A stretch of 36,890 nucleotides of DNA from an uncultured Gammaproteobacteria bacterium (GCA_947258655.1 CAMYJD010000025.1:1-36890), one strand, 5' to 3'. Counted from the stretch's first letter, positions 26,749 through 34,641 are shown. Translations and numbers: made by a program. Notes: generated by a model from the letters alone, not told the origin.

Positions 26749-27504
26749 TTAGCCTGGGCAATTATGCAGCAACGGGTATATCTCGCTCCATAGGTCATGA
26801 TATGCCTTGCCGGCCCTGCTGGCAGATGCATATTCTGATAATGGTGCCCGCTGGATTCCCATTTGTTCGATCTCGCTGGCATAGGGTATATGGGTCTGCA
26901 GGAATTGAGGTAATACTTTTGGTGGATTTTGAATGATGATTTTATGTAGTGATTTTCTCAGATCAACCATTGAGAAAAATGGCAGTATTGCCGATTCGTC
27001 CAGATCTTCCTTTTTATAGAACTTGAGCAGTTGTTGCAGTGTCCGCAGAGACAGGGTTGTCGGTATCGTTGGTACCAGCAGGTAATCCGCAGTATAGAAT
27101 ACATTTTCGGTAAATAGTGAAATACTCGGCGGACAATCGAGGATGACCAGGTCATAGTCGTCGGCAAGTGGCTTCAGCAATTTATGGATTTTGCGTTCAG
27201 GCTTTTTCCAGTCCTCCAGTAGCAGGTCCATATTGCGATAGGAGAAATCTGCCGGCACCAGGTCAAGCAGTTCGAAATCCGTGCCCTTGATCGCATCATC
27301 CAGGGTCCTTTTACCCTGTATCAGGCCTCTGCTGCCTTTTTTTACCTTGGCCTTGACGCGAAAATAATAACTGGCCGCCGCTTGCGGATCGAGATCCCAC
27401 ACCAGCGTCCTGATACCGGCCTGTGCAGCCAGATAAGCAAGGTTGACAGCGGTAGCTGTCTTGCCGACGCCACCTTTTATATTGTAACAGGCCACTGTCT
27501 TCAT
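26749..27504 (-). CDS. Orphan ParA/MinD-type ATPase
   Basis: 251 residues. The deviant Walker A KGGVGKTATAVN with its signature lysine, switch I near WDLDPQAAAS, and Walker B LVILDCPPS are intact, so it should bind ATP and dimerise. ParA proteins of this group use ATP-driven nucleoid binding to place plasmids, chromosomes or protein cargoes. No parB gene or parS-like cluster is seen nearby. Its ATG overlaps the stop of the CHAD gene by one base (TAATG), with AAAGGAG just upstream. The tight link makes the CHAD protein or its polyphosphate the likely cargo adaptor. It is not at the chromosomal parAB locus as far as the window shows. Confidence 0.93.
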   Translation of the reverse strand: MKTVACYNIKGGVGKTATAVNLAYLAAQAGIRTLVWDLDPQAAASYYFRVKAKVKKGSRGLIQGKRTLDDAIKGTDFELLDLVPADFSYRNMDLLLEDWKKPERKIHKLLKPLADDYDLVILDCPPSISLFTENVFYTADYLLVPTIPTTLSLRTLQQLLKFYKKEDLDESAILPFFSMVDLRKSLHKIIIQNPPKVLPQFLQTHIPYASEIEQMGIQRAPLSEYASASRAGKAYHDLWSEIYPLLHNCPG

Positions 27505-29063
27505 TAGCCTGCCTCTCCTTTAGCGGGTTTGAAGATACGTTTGAATAATCGGCGGTTGTTATCAGCGCTGAATGCAGCAAAATGTTCCGAGAACTCTGCC
27601 ATCACGGATAGGCGTTCCTGTCTGAGCCGTTCGATCAGCACACCCATGGCCAGCAGTGTCCCGCTCTGGACATCGTCGCGTTCCATCAATTGGTCAGCGA
27701 AACGATGGAATACATGTTCCTGTACCTCAAGGTCCTGGAATTGTCCCAATTGGTCCTGTATATCCTCGAGCGCCCTGATCAGGTTGCGTAACTCCTTTTT
27801 CGGATACAATGGGCGGAAAAATTCCAGCAAATAGCGTAATTTCTTACAGGCCTTTCTTTCGTCATGAAAAGCCTCGGGCGATGCTTTTGCATCTAATTGT
27901 GAGCCCTTCTTGAGCGCATGTTTATATGTGCGCCATATACTAATGTTAGCAATATTTCTGATCGTGAGGTCAGGGTTCTCGGCTTTGCTCTTAGAGTCAG
28001 ATTGGTGCAGAAAAGCACGCCAGTCGTTCTTTAGTTTACGATAACGCTGTGATTTGATCGCCTTTATAAGTGCCTCATAGGCGCTACGGCGCTCTTCGAC
28101 CATCAGATCTCGCAACGGCTTGATATCGTCACACAAGTTTTCAGGTAACATGTCACAATAATGCCGGAAATCAAGTAAATGCACGTCCAGGTCCCGGGCC
28201 GGACCTGTGATACTGCCGAGCCATGCGAAATCGGTTTTGAATCGCATTATTGCTTCGGTATCGAAGACATTCTTTATCGAGCCGATGATAGAGCGGGTGC
28301 GTCGTACAGCGATTCGAAAATCATGCAGAAATTCAGTGTCAATTTCCCTAATGATGCCGTCTTCATTCATTTCCATAATCTGCAACAGACTCGAGAGTAT
28401 CGCTTTTAAGGCAAGCTCAGCGTGCATATCTGCTTGCAGGTCAAGTTTGATATTGGAGGAATATTCATTGGTCGACCGGCCCACTGCGGCCAGTGCTGAC
28501 TCGAGCAGGGAAGTCTCCTCAGTATGTATGCTGTCGTCCTGCATCAGAATAGATGCAATCCTTAGTGTCTTTTTTTCATAGCCTTTGACTGGCATTACAT
28601 ACAAACGCTCAATGGTGGAGACAGAAGAGCGTGATTTCCCCTTTAGTATGTTGCAGCTACGCAAGCTCAGTCGGGCAATGGTCTTCTCATTCTTGTTCAG
28701 TATGTTCCACTGCCTGACGTCACATTTCATCCTCAGTTGTGGTATTAGTGCGCGTTTATTATTACAACGGATACATTGTCTTAGTGTGCACTCAGGCAGT
28801 TCATGTACAAAATTAAAGGCCCCCGGATCTGCCATCCTTACATAAGGGCTCTCATCCGAAAGTCTTGACAACTGAAGCTCGGTTCGATTGTCTGTTGTGA
28901 CCCTGGTTAGTGTCTGACCTTTTTTGAAAACAGACCAGTCAAAGCTGTCCAGATAGTTGATATCATATTTGAGATGTTGCAGATTTGTGACGGTATAATG
29001 CTGGCGCAGATTGTCCACTACCTGTGAGAGCGCATCCTGACTAATTTGAAAGGCTCGATTCAT
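27504..29063 (-). CDS. CYTH-like/CHAD domain protein (likely polyphosphate-binding)
   Basis: 519 residues. The N-terminal half (1 to about 190) looks like a decayed CYTH domain. YLDSFDWSVFKKGQTLTR matches the family, but the acidic ExExK start needed for catalysis is absent, so it is probably not a triphosphatase. The CHAD domain spans about 215-510, with the paired helices FRIAVRRTRS (preceded by HD) and FHDERKACKKLRYLLEFF carrying the conserved histidines and basic residues. CHAD proteins bind polyphosphate and several locate on polyphosphate granules. No signal peptide. It is the first gene of the operon with the ParA ATPase. No good ribosome site precedes the ATG. Confidence 0.9.
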   Translation of the reverse strand: MNRAFQISQDALSQVVDNLRQHYTVTNLQHLKYDINYLDSFDWSVFKKGQTLTRVTTDNRTELQLSRLSDESPYVRMADPGAFNFVHELPECTLRQCIRCNNKRALIPQLRMKCDVRQWNILNKNEKTIARLSLRSCNILKGKSRSSVSTIERLYVMPVKGYEKKTLRIASILMQDDSIHTEETSLLESALAAVGRSTNEYSSNIKLDLQADMHAELALKAILSSLLQIMEMNEDGIIREIDTEFLHDFRIAVRRTRSIIGSIKNVFDTEAIMRFKTDFAWLGSITGPARDLDVHLLDFRHYCDMLPENLCDDIKPLRDLMVEERRSAYEALIKAIKSQRYRKLKNDWRAFLHQSDSKSKAENPDLTIRNIANISIWRTYKHALKKGSQLDAKASPEAFHDERKACKKLRYLLEFFRPLYPKKELRNLIRALEDIQDQLGQFQDLEVQEHVFHRFADQLMERDDVQSGTLLAMGVLIERLRQERLSVMAEFSEHFAAFSADNNRRLFKRIFKPAKGEAG

Positions 29064-29410
29064 GCGTAGAACTGTGTCAGGTCGCGGTGTCCCGGCATGT
29101 ACTGGCGTACGTGTAAAAACATGTGACTAATAAGTGTGAGGTTTATACACATTGGTGGCTGCTAATGACAATAACTGAAGTATGATCATATCCTATTTAT
29201 GGCAGGAACGCCAAATCTGCTGTTATATCAGTGTGGTAATCCTATCATTAATATCCCTTGTTTGTATTCCTATCATAAAGCATGACTGCTGCATGGGCTG
29301 TTATCGTATATTGTTGTAATAGTGCAGGTTTAAAAAGGCCAGTTTTTCATAAATTTGTCATACAGCTTGGATAGATTAGTTACGGGAAAATTACTGAAAA
29401 GTATGATCAC
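29064..29410. other. Intergenic region between the CHAD operon and the broken psd gene
   Basis: AT-rich DNA with no supported gene. Apart from the candidate promoter at 29142-29171, I see no terminator, repeat or RNA gene in it. Confidence 0.5.
29142..29171 (-). promoter_or_regulatory. Candidate promoter of the CHAD-ParA operon
   Basis: On the minus strand TTGTCA (29171-29166, five of six) is followed after 18 bases by TATAAA (29147-29142, five of six). Transcription would start near 29135 and give a leader of about 72 bases before the CHAD start. Confidence 0.5.
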
Positions 29411-29800
29411 TTGTCGAGCCTGATATCTATACAAGGTCTGACCCGTATAGAACGTATTAATTTTTTACTAACCAAGCGGATACCATGCAGGTATGCCACG
29501 CAGTCCATTGGCTGGTGGAGCCGGATACAACACCCGCTGGTACGTCGTGTATCAATTGCCTTGTGGAAGAAGTTTGCCGATGACCTGGATTTGAGTGATA
29601 CAAAAAAGCAGCGGTTTGACAGTCACAAGACTGTTTTATCTGCGAGTTCAAGGATGGTGTATGCAGCATTTTCTATTTTATAGATTTATTGGTCCATGTC
29701 ACATCATGCCTTCAACAGTCGCCGGTTTGCATTGTACGGGCGGACTGTACTATACGCTGTTTGGCATATTGAAAGTCTTCATCTGTATAGTTGTGACTCA
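29411..29800 (+). pseudogene. psd: Broken phosphatidylserine decarboxylase-like gene
   Basis: The first 71 codons, starting at TTG 29411, read like the N-terminus of a phosphatidylserine decarboxylase, with LTKRIPCRYATQSIGWWSRI, QHPLVRRVSIALWKKFADD and KKQRFDS. At 29624-29629 the frame breaks. Another frame continues with DCFICEFKDGV, matching the family's HDCFxRELKxG block. A third frame later has HIMPSTVAGLH, which may be a remnant of the histidine loop before a large deletion. The catalytic LGST region is absent. The fragment cannot make an enzyme that converts phosphatidylserine to phosphatidylethanolamine. An intact copy is presumably elsewhere. The identification rests on memory of the family and the right boundary is approximate. 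Confidence 0.6.
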
Positions 29801-29834
29801 TAATAAAGCGTCCGCTACCGATCCAGCTTTGGTG

Positions 29835-30380
29835 CTATTTAGTTAAGTTCAATACTATATTTAGAATATCCGGGTGGTCGAATTCTCGCCCACCTACAGC
29901 TCGATAGGCTATCTTGCCATTTGTGTCGATGATGTAGGTTGTAGGTAGTCCTCGAACTTTCCAATCCTCCATTGAGGAGCCTTCAGGATCAAATAGCATG
30001 TGAAAGCTCGGTGATGGATCAACAGAACCCATGAAAGAGAAAACCGTGTCTATATCCTCACCAATATTGACCGCAAGTATTTCAATCCCTTTATGCTTTG
30101 TTGACTGATACAAGCGTTCAAGTGATCCCATTTCACGACGGCAAGGCGGGCACCAAGTGGCCCAAAAATTAACAACAACAACCTTGCCTTTCAAATCCTT
30201 GATATTGATAATATCTTCATCGAGATTATGCAGTTCAAGTTTAGGGGCTTGTCCCCCACCATCTATAACTGTCAGCTTGTGAGTCAATGGGGGGAGTTGT
30301 TCAGCATTGCTGACGCCTGTAACTATCGACGTAGCAGCAATATATAGAGTCAGCAAACAGGTTATCTTTTTACTTTGCAC
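29835..30380 (-). CDS. TlpA/ResA-like periplasmic thioredoxin
   Basis: I choose GTG at 30380, with GGAG six bases upstream. This gives 181 residues and a clean signal peptide, QSKKITCLLTLYIAATSIV then SNA. An ATG at 30407 would add nine residues and a longer overlap. The thioredoxin fold follows: LKGKVVVVNFWATWCPPC with the CPPC active site, and a cis-proline segment GLPTTYIIDTNGKIAYRAVGG. TlpA-like proteins reduce or oxidise cysteines of exported proteins, often in cytochrome c or copper-centre assembly. It overlaps the preceding gene by 11 bases, so they form one operon. Confidence 0.9.
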   Translation of the reverse strand: MQSKKITCLLTLYIAATSIVTGVSNAEQLPPLTHKLTVIDGGGQAPKLELHNLDEDIINIKDLKGKVVVVNFWATWCPPCRREMGSLERLYQSTKHKGIEILAVNIGEDIDTVFSFMGSVDPSPSFHMLFDPEGSSMEDWKVRGLPTTYIIDTNGKIAYRAVGGREFDHPDILNIVLNLTK

Positions 30381-30933
30381 ATTGTACTCCGACAAGTTTC
30401 GACTCATAGGCCTTGCCCTTGATATCCCACCGGGCTATAAGATCAAATTGACTATTTGGCGGTAGGCCTATAGATAACATGCCTTGATTCCAGTCGCCTC
30501 CGGGCTGGTAGACCTGTTCAGGTGGAAACTGGGCCCAGCGAAAGGCGACAATTGCAGATTTTTTAATACCAATATTTTCCCAACGCCTGATCCATTCGTC
30601 CACGGATTTGAGGCGATGGGTATTTCCTGCAGACAGAACAGACCATTCGTTACTTACAAAATGTATTGCATCAGGTGCGCTGTCATTTCGTAATACTGTC
30701 ATATAAACACATGATGAAGAATAGGGCTCTATTTGCTTTAATGTAAAGCCTCGGTTCACATAAAATGCCTGCAATTGTTCAGGTAAGATTTGTGTTAGAG
30801 AAAAATAGACGCCATTAGTGGATATTTCCCATGTGCTGGCCCCGGTTATTGAGTTTATACGGTTTATTTGCTTTGATTCAGCGAAGCAAGGCAGTGTCAT
30901 GGTAATAATCAGTGTGGCAATAATTTCTTTCAT
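30370..30933 (-). CDS. Exported protein of unknown function
   Basis: 187 residues. A signal peptide is clear (IIATLIITMTLPCFA). The mature protein has YFSLTQILPEQLQAFYVNRGFT, SSCVYMTVLRNDS, a central WIRRWENIGIKKSAIVAFRWAQFPPEQVY and GDWNQGMLSIGLPPNSQFDL. It has two cysteines (SSCVYM and VGVQCAK), which the neighbouring TlpA-like thioredoxin could act on. I do not recognise the family. It is the first gene of a two-gene operon. Confidence 0.8.
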   Translation of the reverse strand: MKEIIATLIITMTLPCFAESKQINRINSITGASTWEISTNGVYFSLTQILPEQLQAFYVNRGFTLKQIEPYSSSCVYMTVLRNDSAPDAIHFVSNEWSVLSAGNTHRLKSVDEWIRRWENIGIKKSAIVAFRWAQFPPEQVYQPGGDWNQGMLSIGLPPNSQFDLIARWDIKGKAYESKLVGVQCAK

Positions 30934-31170
30934 AGCGTTCCAGTGACAAGGGCTTTATTTGTTTGTAGAACTTCGAAATAAACCGGGTGATAGAATAAAA
31001 TTCTATAATAGTTGCATCAATTGTTCATTAATCCCTTTTTTCTTATTGCTTCTTAAAATATGAATATTTGACCTCAAATATTCAGGATTAGGTAAATCCA
31101 TTGCAACGGTGAGGGTGTAGTCAGGTCTCATTGATTCATGGTAGACGCAATCTCAGTAATCTCTAAGCAG
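30934..31170. other. AT-rich intergenic region
   Basis: Between the exported-protein gene and the REP-like element I see no gene, RNA or clear terminator. It should hold the promoter of the minus-strand TlpA operon, but no box is convincing. Confidence 0.4.
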
Positions 31171-31235
31171 CAATGAATAGGGTCAGAGAACAAAATGGCT
31201 CTACTGTTAGTAGCAAATGTTCTCTGACCCCATTG
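31171..31235. repeat. REP-like inverted repeat, GGGTCAGAGAACA type
   Basis: GGGTCAGAGAACA (31180-31192) and TGTTCTCTGACCC (31218-31230) pair over 13 bases. CAATG and CATTG also pair outside them. The GGGTCAGAG head is like that of repeats moved by REP-associated tyrosine transposases in gammaproteobacteria. No transposase gene is in the window. Confidence 0.8.
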
Positions 31236-31259
31236 TTTTGTGGCGCAAGTTCTAGTCCG

Positions 31260-31547
31260 TTACCAGTTAACCCGGATCCACTGCTGAAACTCAATTCCTG
31301 TATGAGGGTAATTACCACAACCTTTTTTGTAAAACTCAATCAGGCTAATCAGCTGAGCTTCGCTTAAAACATTGCCATCGGGGGTACCCCAGACACTACC
31401 GTCGGGTGTAGACAGGGTGCCGCCATCAGGTGTGGAACAGTGGCTAGTGCCTGTCTCAGGAATGCCGATAAAGGCTCCCGCGTCACCCTGTGCCATTCTG
31501 TCCCATACATCACCCATTTCGCTGATCCACTCTCGTATTAGTCCCAT
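31260..31547 (-). CDS. Small TPDG-repeat protein of unknown function
   Basis: 95 residues with AAAAGGAA as ribosome site seven bases before the ATG. The N-terminal part (1-33) is helical and acidic, MGLIREWISEMGDVWDRMAQ. The centre has three tandem copies of an eight-residue unit, STPDGGTL, STPDGSVW and GTPDGNVL. The C-terminal part (about 62-95) is another helix plus KKGCGNYPHTGIEFQQWIRVNW. No signal peptide or membrane helix. It lies alone between two unrelated REP-like hairpins, 24 bases from one and 40 from the other. The TPDG turns could bind calcium or form a small beta solenoid, but this is a guess. I recognise no family. Confidence 0.6.
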   Translation of the reverse strand: MGLIREWISEMGDVWDRMAQGDAGAFIGIPETGTSHCSTPDGGTLSTPDGSVWGTPDGNVLSEAQLISLIEFYKKGCGNYPHTGIEFQQWIRVNW

Positions 31548-31587
31548 AATGAGTTCCTTTTATTTTACTGGCTTACATGATTTTAAT

Positions 31588-31638
31588 GGGGTCGGTGACA
31601 AATCATAATACGAATGATTCGTATTTGTCACCGACCCC
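31588..31638. repeat. REP-like inverted repeat, GGGGTCGGTGACAAAT type
   Basis: GGGGTCGGTGACAAAT (31588-31603) and ATTTGTCACCGACCCC (31623-31638) are perfect 16-base complements. An inner ACGAAT-G-ATTCGT hairpin sits in the loop. It differs from the GGGTCAGAGAACA element 350 bases away, so two repeat subfamilies have landed on either side of one gene. With the CCCC-TTTATT edge it could also act as a terminator. Confidence 0.8.
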
Positions 31639-31717
31639 TTTATTGCTTTATTGTCAGGGCTTTGTCTTGTTATTTCAGTCGGTTATCTTGGTGCGATCCA
31701 ATTTAATGCAGTGATTA

Positions 31718-32311
31718 TCAGAAATGAGATACGGCATGACTGATTATTTGTTTGAGCCTATCATGCTTTACTCCGTTTCTGGCCATGACAGCCAGACCGA
31801 ATTGTAGTGTTAGCAAAAAATCTGCTAATGCTTCTGGTGTACTCGTTAAAGATATATTTTCTTTTTCCTGTTCATTCTTAAAAAAATTAATGAAAGCGTT
31901 GATTGATGCTTCGTTGATATGTGCTACCGCATGTACTGCATCTGCTGGTAAACAGTCGCTTCCTGCTTCGCAGGTGCTAGTAGTAACAAAACAACCACCC
32001 GGTAATTTGCTATTCGATACCATTTTAGCAATTGACTCTAAATAGGTTTGTACTCTTTCCTGCAAACTTAGATGCTTATCAAACAGTTTGTCAAAATGGG
32101 GAACACCATGTTTAGTTACATACTGATTCAATGCACTGATGAATAGTTCTTCCTTGTTGCCGAAGGCAGCATACAAACTAGGCTTGTTTATGCCCATTGC
32201 CTCGGTCAATTCACTTAAAGACGTCCCGCTGTAGCCATTGCGCCAAAATACTTCCATAGCCTTGGACAGGGCTTCTTCTTTATCAAATGTTCGTTGTCTA
32301 CCTGCGCTCAT
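31718..32311 (-). CDS. TetR-family transcriptional regulator
   Basis: I choose ATG 32311, giving 197 residues beginning MSAGRQRTFDKEEALSKAMEVFW, the standard TetR start. An ATG at 32347 overlaps a perfect TATAAT box, so it would lie upstream of the expected transcript start. The N-terminal helix-turn-helix is clear (SLSELTEAMGINKPSLYAAFGNKEELF). The ligand domain has CFVTTSTCEAGSDC. It is divergent from the SDR gene with two operator-like sites between them, so it probably represses both that gene and itself in the absence of an unknown small molecule. Confidence 0.92.
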   Translation of the reverse strand: MSAGRQRTFDKEEALSKAMEVFWRNGYSGTSLSELTEAMGINKPSLYAAFGNKEELFISALNQYVTKHGVPHFDKLFDKHLSLQERVQTYLESIAKMVSNSKLPGGCFVTTSTCEAGSDCLPADAVHAVAHINEASINAFINFFKNEQEKENISLTSTPEALADFLLTLQFGLAVMARNGVKHDRLKQIISHAVSHF

Positions 32312-32345
32312 ATGGTCGATAAAATATTCGTACTGAATGCTTGAC

Positions 32346-32393
32346 ATTATATACCGACCGGTACAATATGCAAATATGTACTGATCGGTACAT
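32346..32393. promoter_or_regulatory. Paired TetR operators in the divergent tetR/SDR control region
   Basis: TACCGACCGGTA (32352-32363) and TACTGATCGGTA (32379-32390) are two near-palindromic 12-base sites whose centres lie 27 bases apart. Minus-strand TATAAT (32351-32346), 16 bases from a TTGCAT, gives the regulator's promoter with the first site in the spacer. On the plus strand TTGACA (32341-32346) lies 15 bases before TACAAT (32362-32367). Binding would block both directions. Confidence 0.65.
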
Positions 32394-32423
32394 ATTTTTC
32401 AATTATTCATTAGGAGGTTAGCT

Positions 32424-33179
32424 ATGAGTCATCTGCAGGGAAAAACGGTTGTTGTGACAGGCGGTAATAGCGGTATTGGCTATGCTGCGGCTAAAAAATT
32501 CAGAGACCTGGAGGCCAATGTGGTTATTACCGGCCGAAACAACGAGGCGGTTGCTGATGCAGCGGAGGTGCTTGGTGTAACAGGGATAATGGCTGACCAG
32601 GCGAATTTACAAGATATCGACGAAGTGGTCAGGCAAGTAAACGAGAGCTTTGGTAGTGTCGATGTGCTTTTCATAAATGCCGGCGTAGCAGCGTTTGCAC
32701 CTGTCGAGCATATGGAGGAAGAGCAGTTCGATAACATAATGAATATTAATTTCAAAGGCGCGTTCTTCACATTACAAAAATTTGTGCCGATTTTACGCGA
32801 AGGTGCATCGGTTATTAATTTATCTTCAATCAATGCCTATACAGGGATGCCAAATACTGCGGTTTATGCAGCAAGTAAAGCGGCGATGAATGCACTGACT
32901 CGAACTGCAGCCTCTGAATTGGCGCCACGCGGAATTAGAGTGAACTCGGTGAATCCAGGTCCGGTGAATACCGCGATTTTTTCTAAACTTGGTATGCCTG
33001 AAGAAGCAATAGCGGAGTTTGCCGCAGCGATGCAGGACAGGATTCCACTTAAACGATTCGGCGAACCGGAAGATATTGCGAATTTGGTCGCGTTTCTTGC
33101 ATCCGATGAAGCCAGTTTTATTACTGGTGCGGAATATACTATCGATGGTGGGATTAATGTAAATCCGCTTTTGCAGTAG
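32424..33179 (+). CDS. SDR-family NAD(P)-dependent oxidoreductase
   Basis: 251 residues, a classical short-chain dehydrogenase. TGGNSGIGYAAAKKF binds the dinucleotide. NAGVAAF, the catalytic serine in NLSSINAYTG, and YAASK with the catalytic tyrosine and lysine follow, and the C-terminus has VNPGPVNTAIF and ITGAEYTIDGG. TGRNNE after the second strand favours NADP. A strong AGGAGGT (32412-32418) lies five bases before the ATG. It is under the divergent TetR regulator. The substrate is unknown. Confidence 0.94.
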   Translation: MSHLQGKTVVVTGGNSGIGYAAAKKFRDLEANVVITGRNNEAVADAAEVLGVTGIMADQANLQDIDEVVRQVNESFGSVDVLFINAGVAAFAPVEHMEEEQFDNIMNINFKGAFFTLQKFVPILREGASVINLSSINAYTGMPNTAVYAASKAAMNALTRTAASELAPRGIRVNSVNPGPVNTAIFSKLGMPEEAIAEFAAAMQDRIPLKRFGEPEDIANLVAFLASDEASFITGAEYTIDGGINVNPLLQ

Positions 33180-33239
33180 CTAATATAAATGACGGTAATT
33201 ATTTAATATTGTTACAATACATGCAGATGCGAGAAAAAT

Positions 33240-33848
33240 ATGAAAGAATTCTGGAACGAACGTTATGCAGGTGACGAATTTGCATATGGTAAAAAGGCAA
33301 ATGAATTCCTGGTTACTGAATGCCATCGTATCAAGTCTGGGAGAGTATTATGCCTGGCCGAAGGTGAGGGGAGGAATGCCGCTTTTTTGGCCTCGAAGGG
33401 ACTTGCTGTCACTGCAGTAGATCAGTCGGAACTAGGCTTGAGAAAAACCAAAGAACTATGCGGAGAACTTGGTGTTGAGGTTACAACTATCGAGGCTGAT
33501 TTGGACAATTTTGAAATTATCCCTTCATATTGGGATGGTATCGTTTCAATATCAGCCCATCTGCCCCCATCAATACGAAAAAAAGTTCATCGCCAGGTAG
33601 TCAGTGGAATTAAACCTGGTGGGTTCTTAATTTTAGAAGCTTACACAGCAAAACAACTTGATCTGCCTGGCATCGGCGGGCCACCGGCTGATCAGAAAGG
33701 GATGTTTATGTCATTATCAGAGCTTAAGATCGAGCTGGCAGGTTTGAATTTTGTCATAGCACAAGAAACAGAACGCACATTTGATGAGGGTATCTATCAT
33801 CAAGGTCTTAGCGCAGTAGTACAAGTGGTTGCGGAACGTGCTGAGTAG
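33240..33848 (+). CDS. Class I SAM-dependent methyltransferase (TehB-like)
   Basis: 202 residues. FWNERYAGDEFAYGKKANEFL is the typical start, followed by VLCLAEGEGRNAAFLASKG (SAM-binding motif I) and VTAVDQSELGL (motif II acid). Late LEAYTAKQL and GGPPADQKGMFMS fit the TehB-like group, which methylates metalloids or small thiols. The target here is unknown. It starts 60 bases after the SDR gene and is likely co-transcribed with it. Confidence 0.88.
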   Translation: MKEFWNERYAGDEFAYGKKANEFLVTECHRIKSGRVLCLAEGEGRNAAFLASKGLAVTAVDQSELGLRKTKELCGELGVEVTTIEADLDNFEIIPSYWDGIVSISAHLPPSIRKKVHRQVVSGIKPGGFLILEAYTAKQLDLPGIGGPPADQKGMFMSLSELKIELAGLNFVIAQETERTFDEGIYHQGLSAVVQVVAERAE

Positions 33849-33949
33849 TAAACGTTACCGGTTACAAATCGCTGGATACATTGTAATTAGTGCTATATTG
33901 TAAGTAATCAATATAAATATAGATCTTCATTAATGTTAAAGGTGAGTGT

Positions 33950-34546
33950 ATGGCGAAAGTCTTGGTGGTTAATTCAAGCGTACGTTTTGAAGACTCGATA
34001 TCTCGCGAGCTGACAAGAATTTTATCAGACAAAATAATAACGGATCCAATTGAGATTACCCGTAGAGATTTGACTCAAGATATTCATTTTATTAGTGAGA
34101 AGTCACTCAATGCAGTTGAAAAGTCATTGGATGAGCGGACCGTAGAAGAAATTACTTTGGCTTCACTATCTGACTCGTTAATAGAAGAGCTCGAGGTGGC
34201 TGATTATCTTATTATCGGTTCTCCTATGTATAATTTTGGACCTCCTGCGAGTTTGAAAGCGTGGGCAGATTTGGTGGCCAGAGCAAAAAGAACATTTGCA
34301 TACACCGATAATGGTCCTGTAGGGCTGCTCAAGAATAAAAAAGCTTTCATCATCGCCGTAACGGGTGGGACAGGTGTGAACAGTAATGTTGATTTTATGA
34401 CGCCTTGGTTGCGCCATTTCCTGGCCTTCATAGGGATTACGAATGCTGAGGTTATTACAGTCGATGGTATTTACGGAAATGATGGGCCAGAAAAAATCAA
34501 GTTCGCCAAAGAAAAAATAGACAAGCTAGTATTGCAGGAAACCTAG
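33950..34546 (+). CDS. azoR: FMN-dependent NADH:quinone reductase / azoreductase
   Basis: 198 residues with the flavodoxin-like fold. VLVVNSSVRFEDSISREL begins it, GSPMYNFGPPASLKAWADLVARAKRTFAYT forms the FMN-binding and dimer region, and AVTGGTG follows. AzoR uses NADH to reduce quinones (two electrons) and azo dyes, which protects against thiol stress. It lies 101 bases after the methyltransferase gene and before a convergent LysR gene. Confidence 0.93.
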   Translation: MAKVLVVNSSVRFEDSISRELTRILSDKIITDPIEITRRDLTQDIHFISEKSLNAVEKSLDERTVEEITLASLSDSLIEELEVADYLIIGSPMYNFGPPASLKAWADLVARAKRTFAYTDNGPVGLLKNKKAFIIAVTGGTGVNSNVDFMTPWLRHFLAFIGITNAEVITVDGIYGNDGPEKIKFAKEKIDKLVLQET

Positions 34547-34641
34547 TAGACAGTATTTGCTGCTTTATTAGCCGGCCTCTTAAAGTTGCAGCGTGAATAT
34601 TGGTCATTTATGTGGGTCTAATGAAAGACCGTATGTTTTAT

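Noticed and set aside
29595-29846. 83-codon plus-strand frame after the psd fragment
   Set aside because: It is part of the decayed decarboxylase region, has no ribosome site and runs into the end of the convergent TlpA gene.
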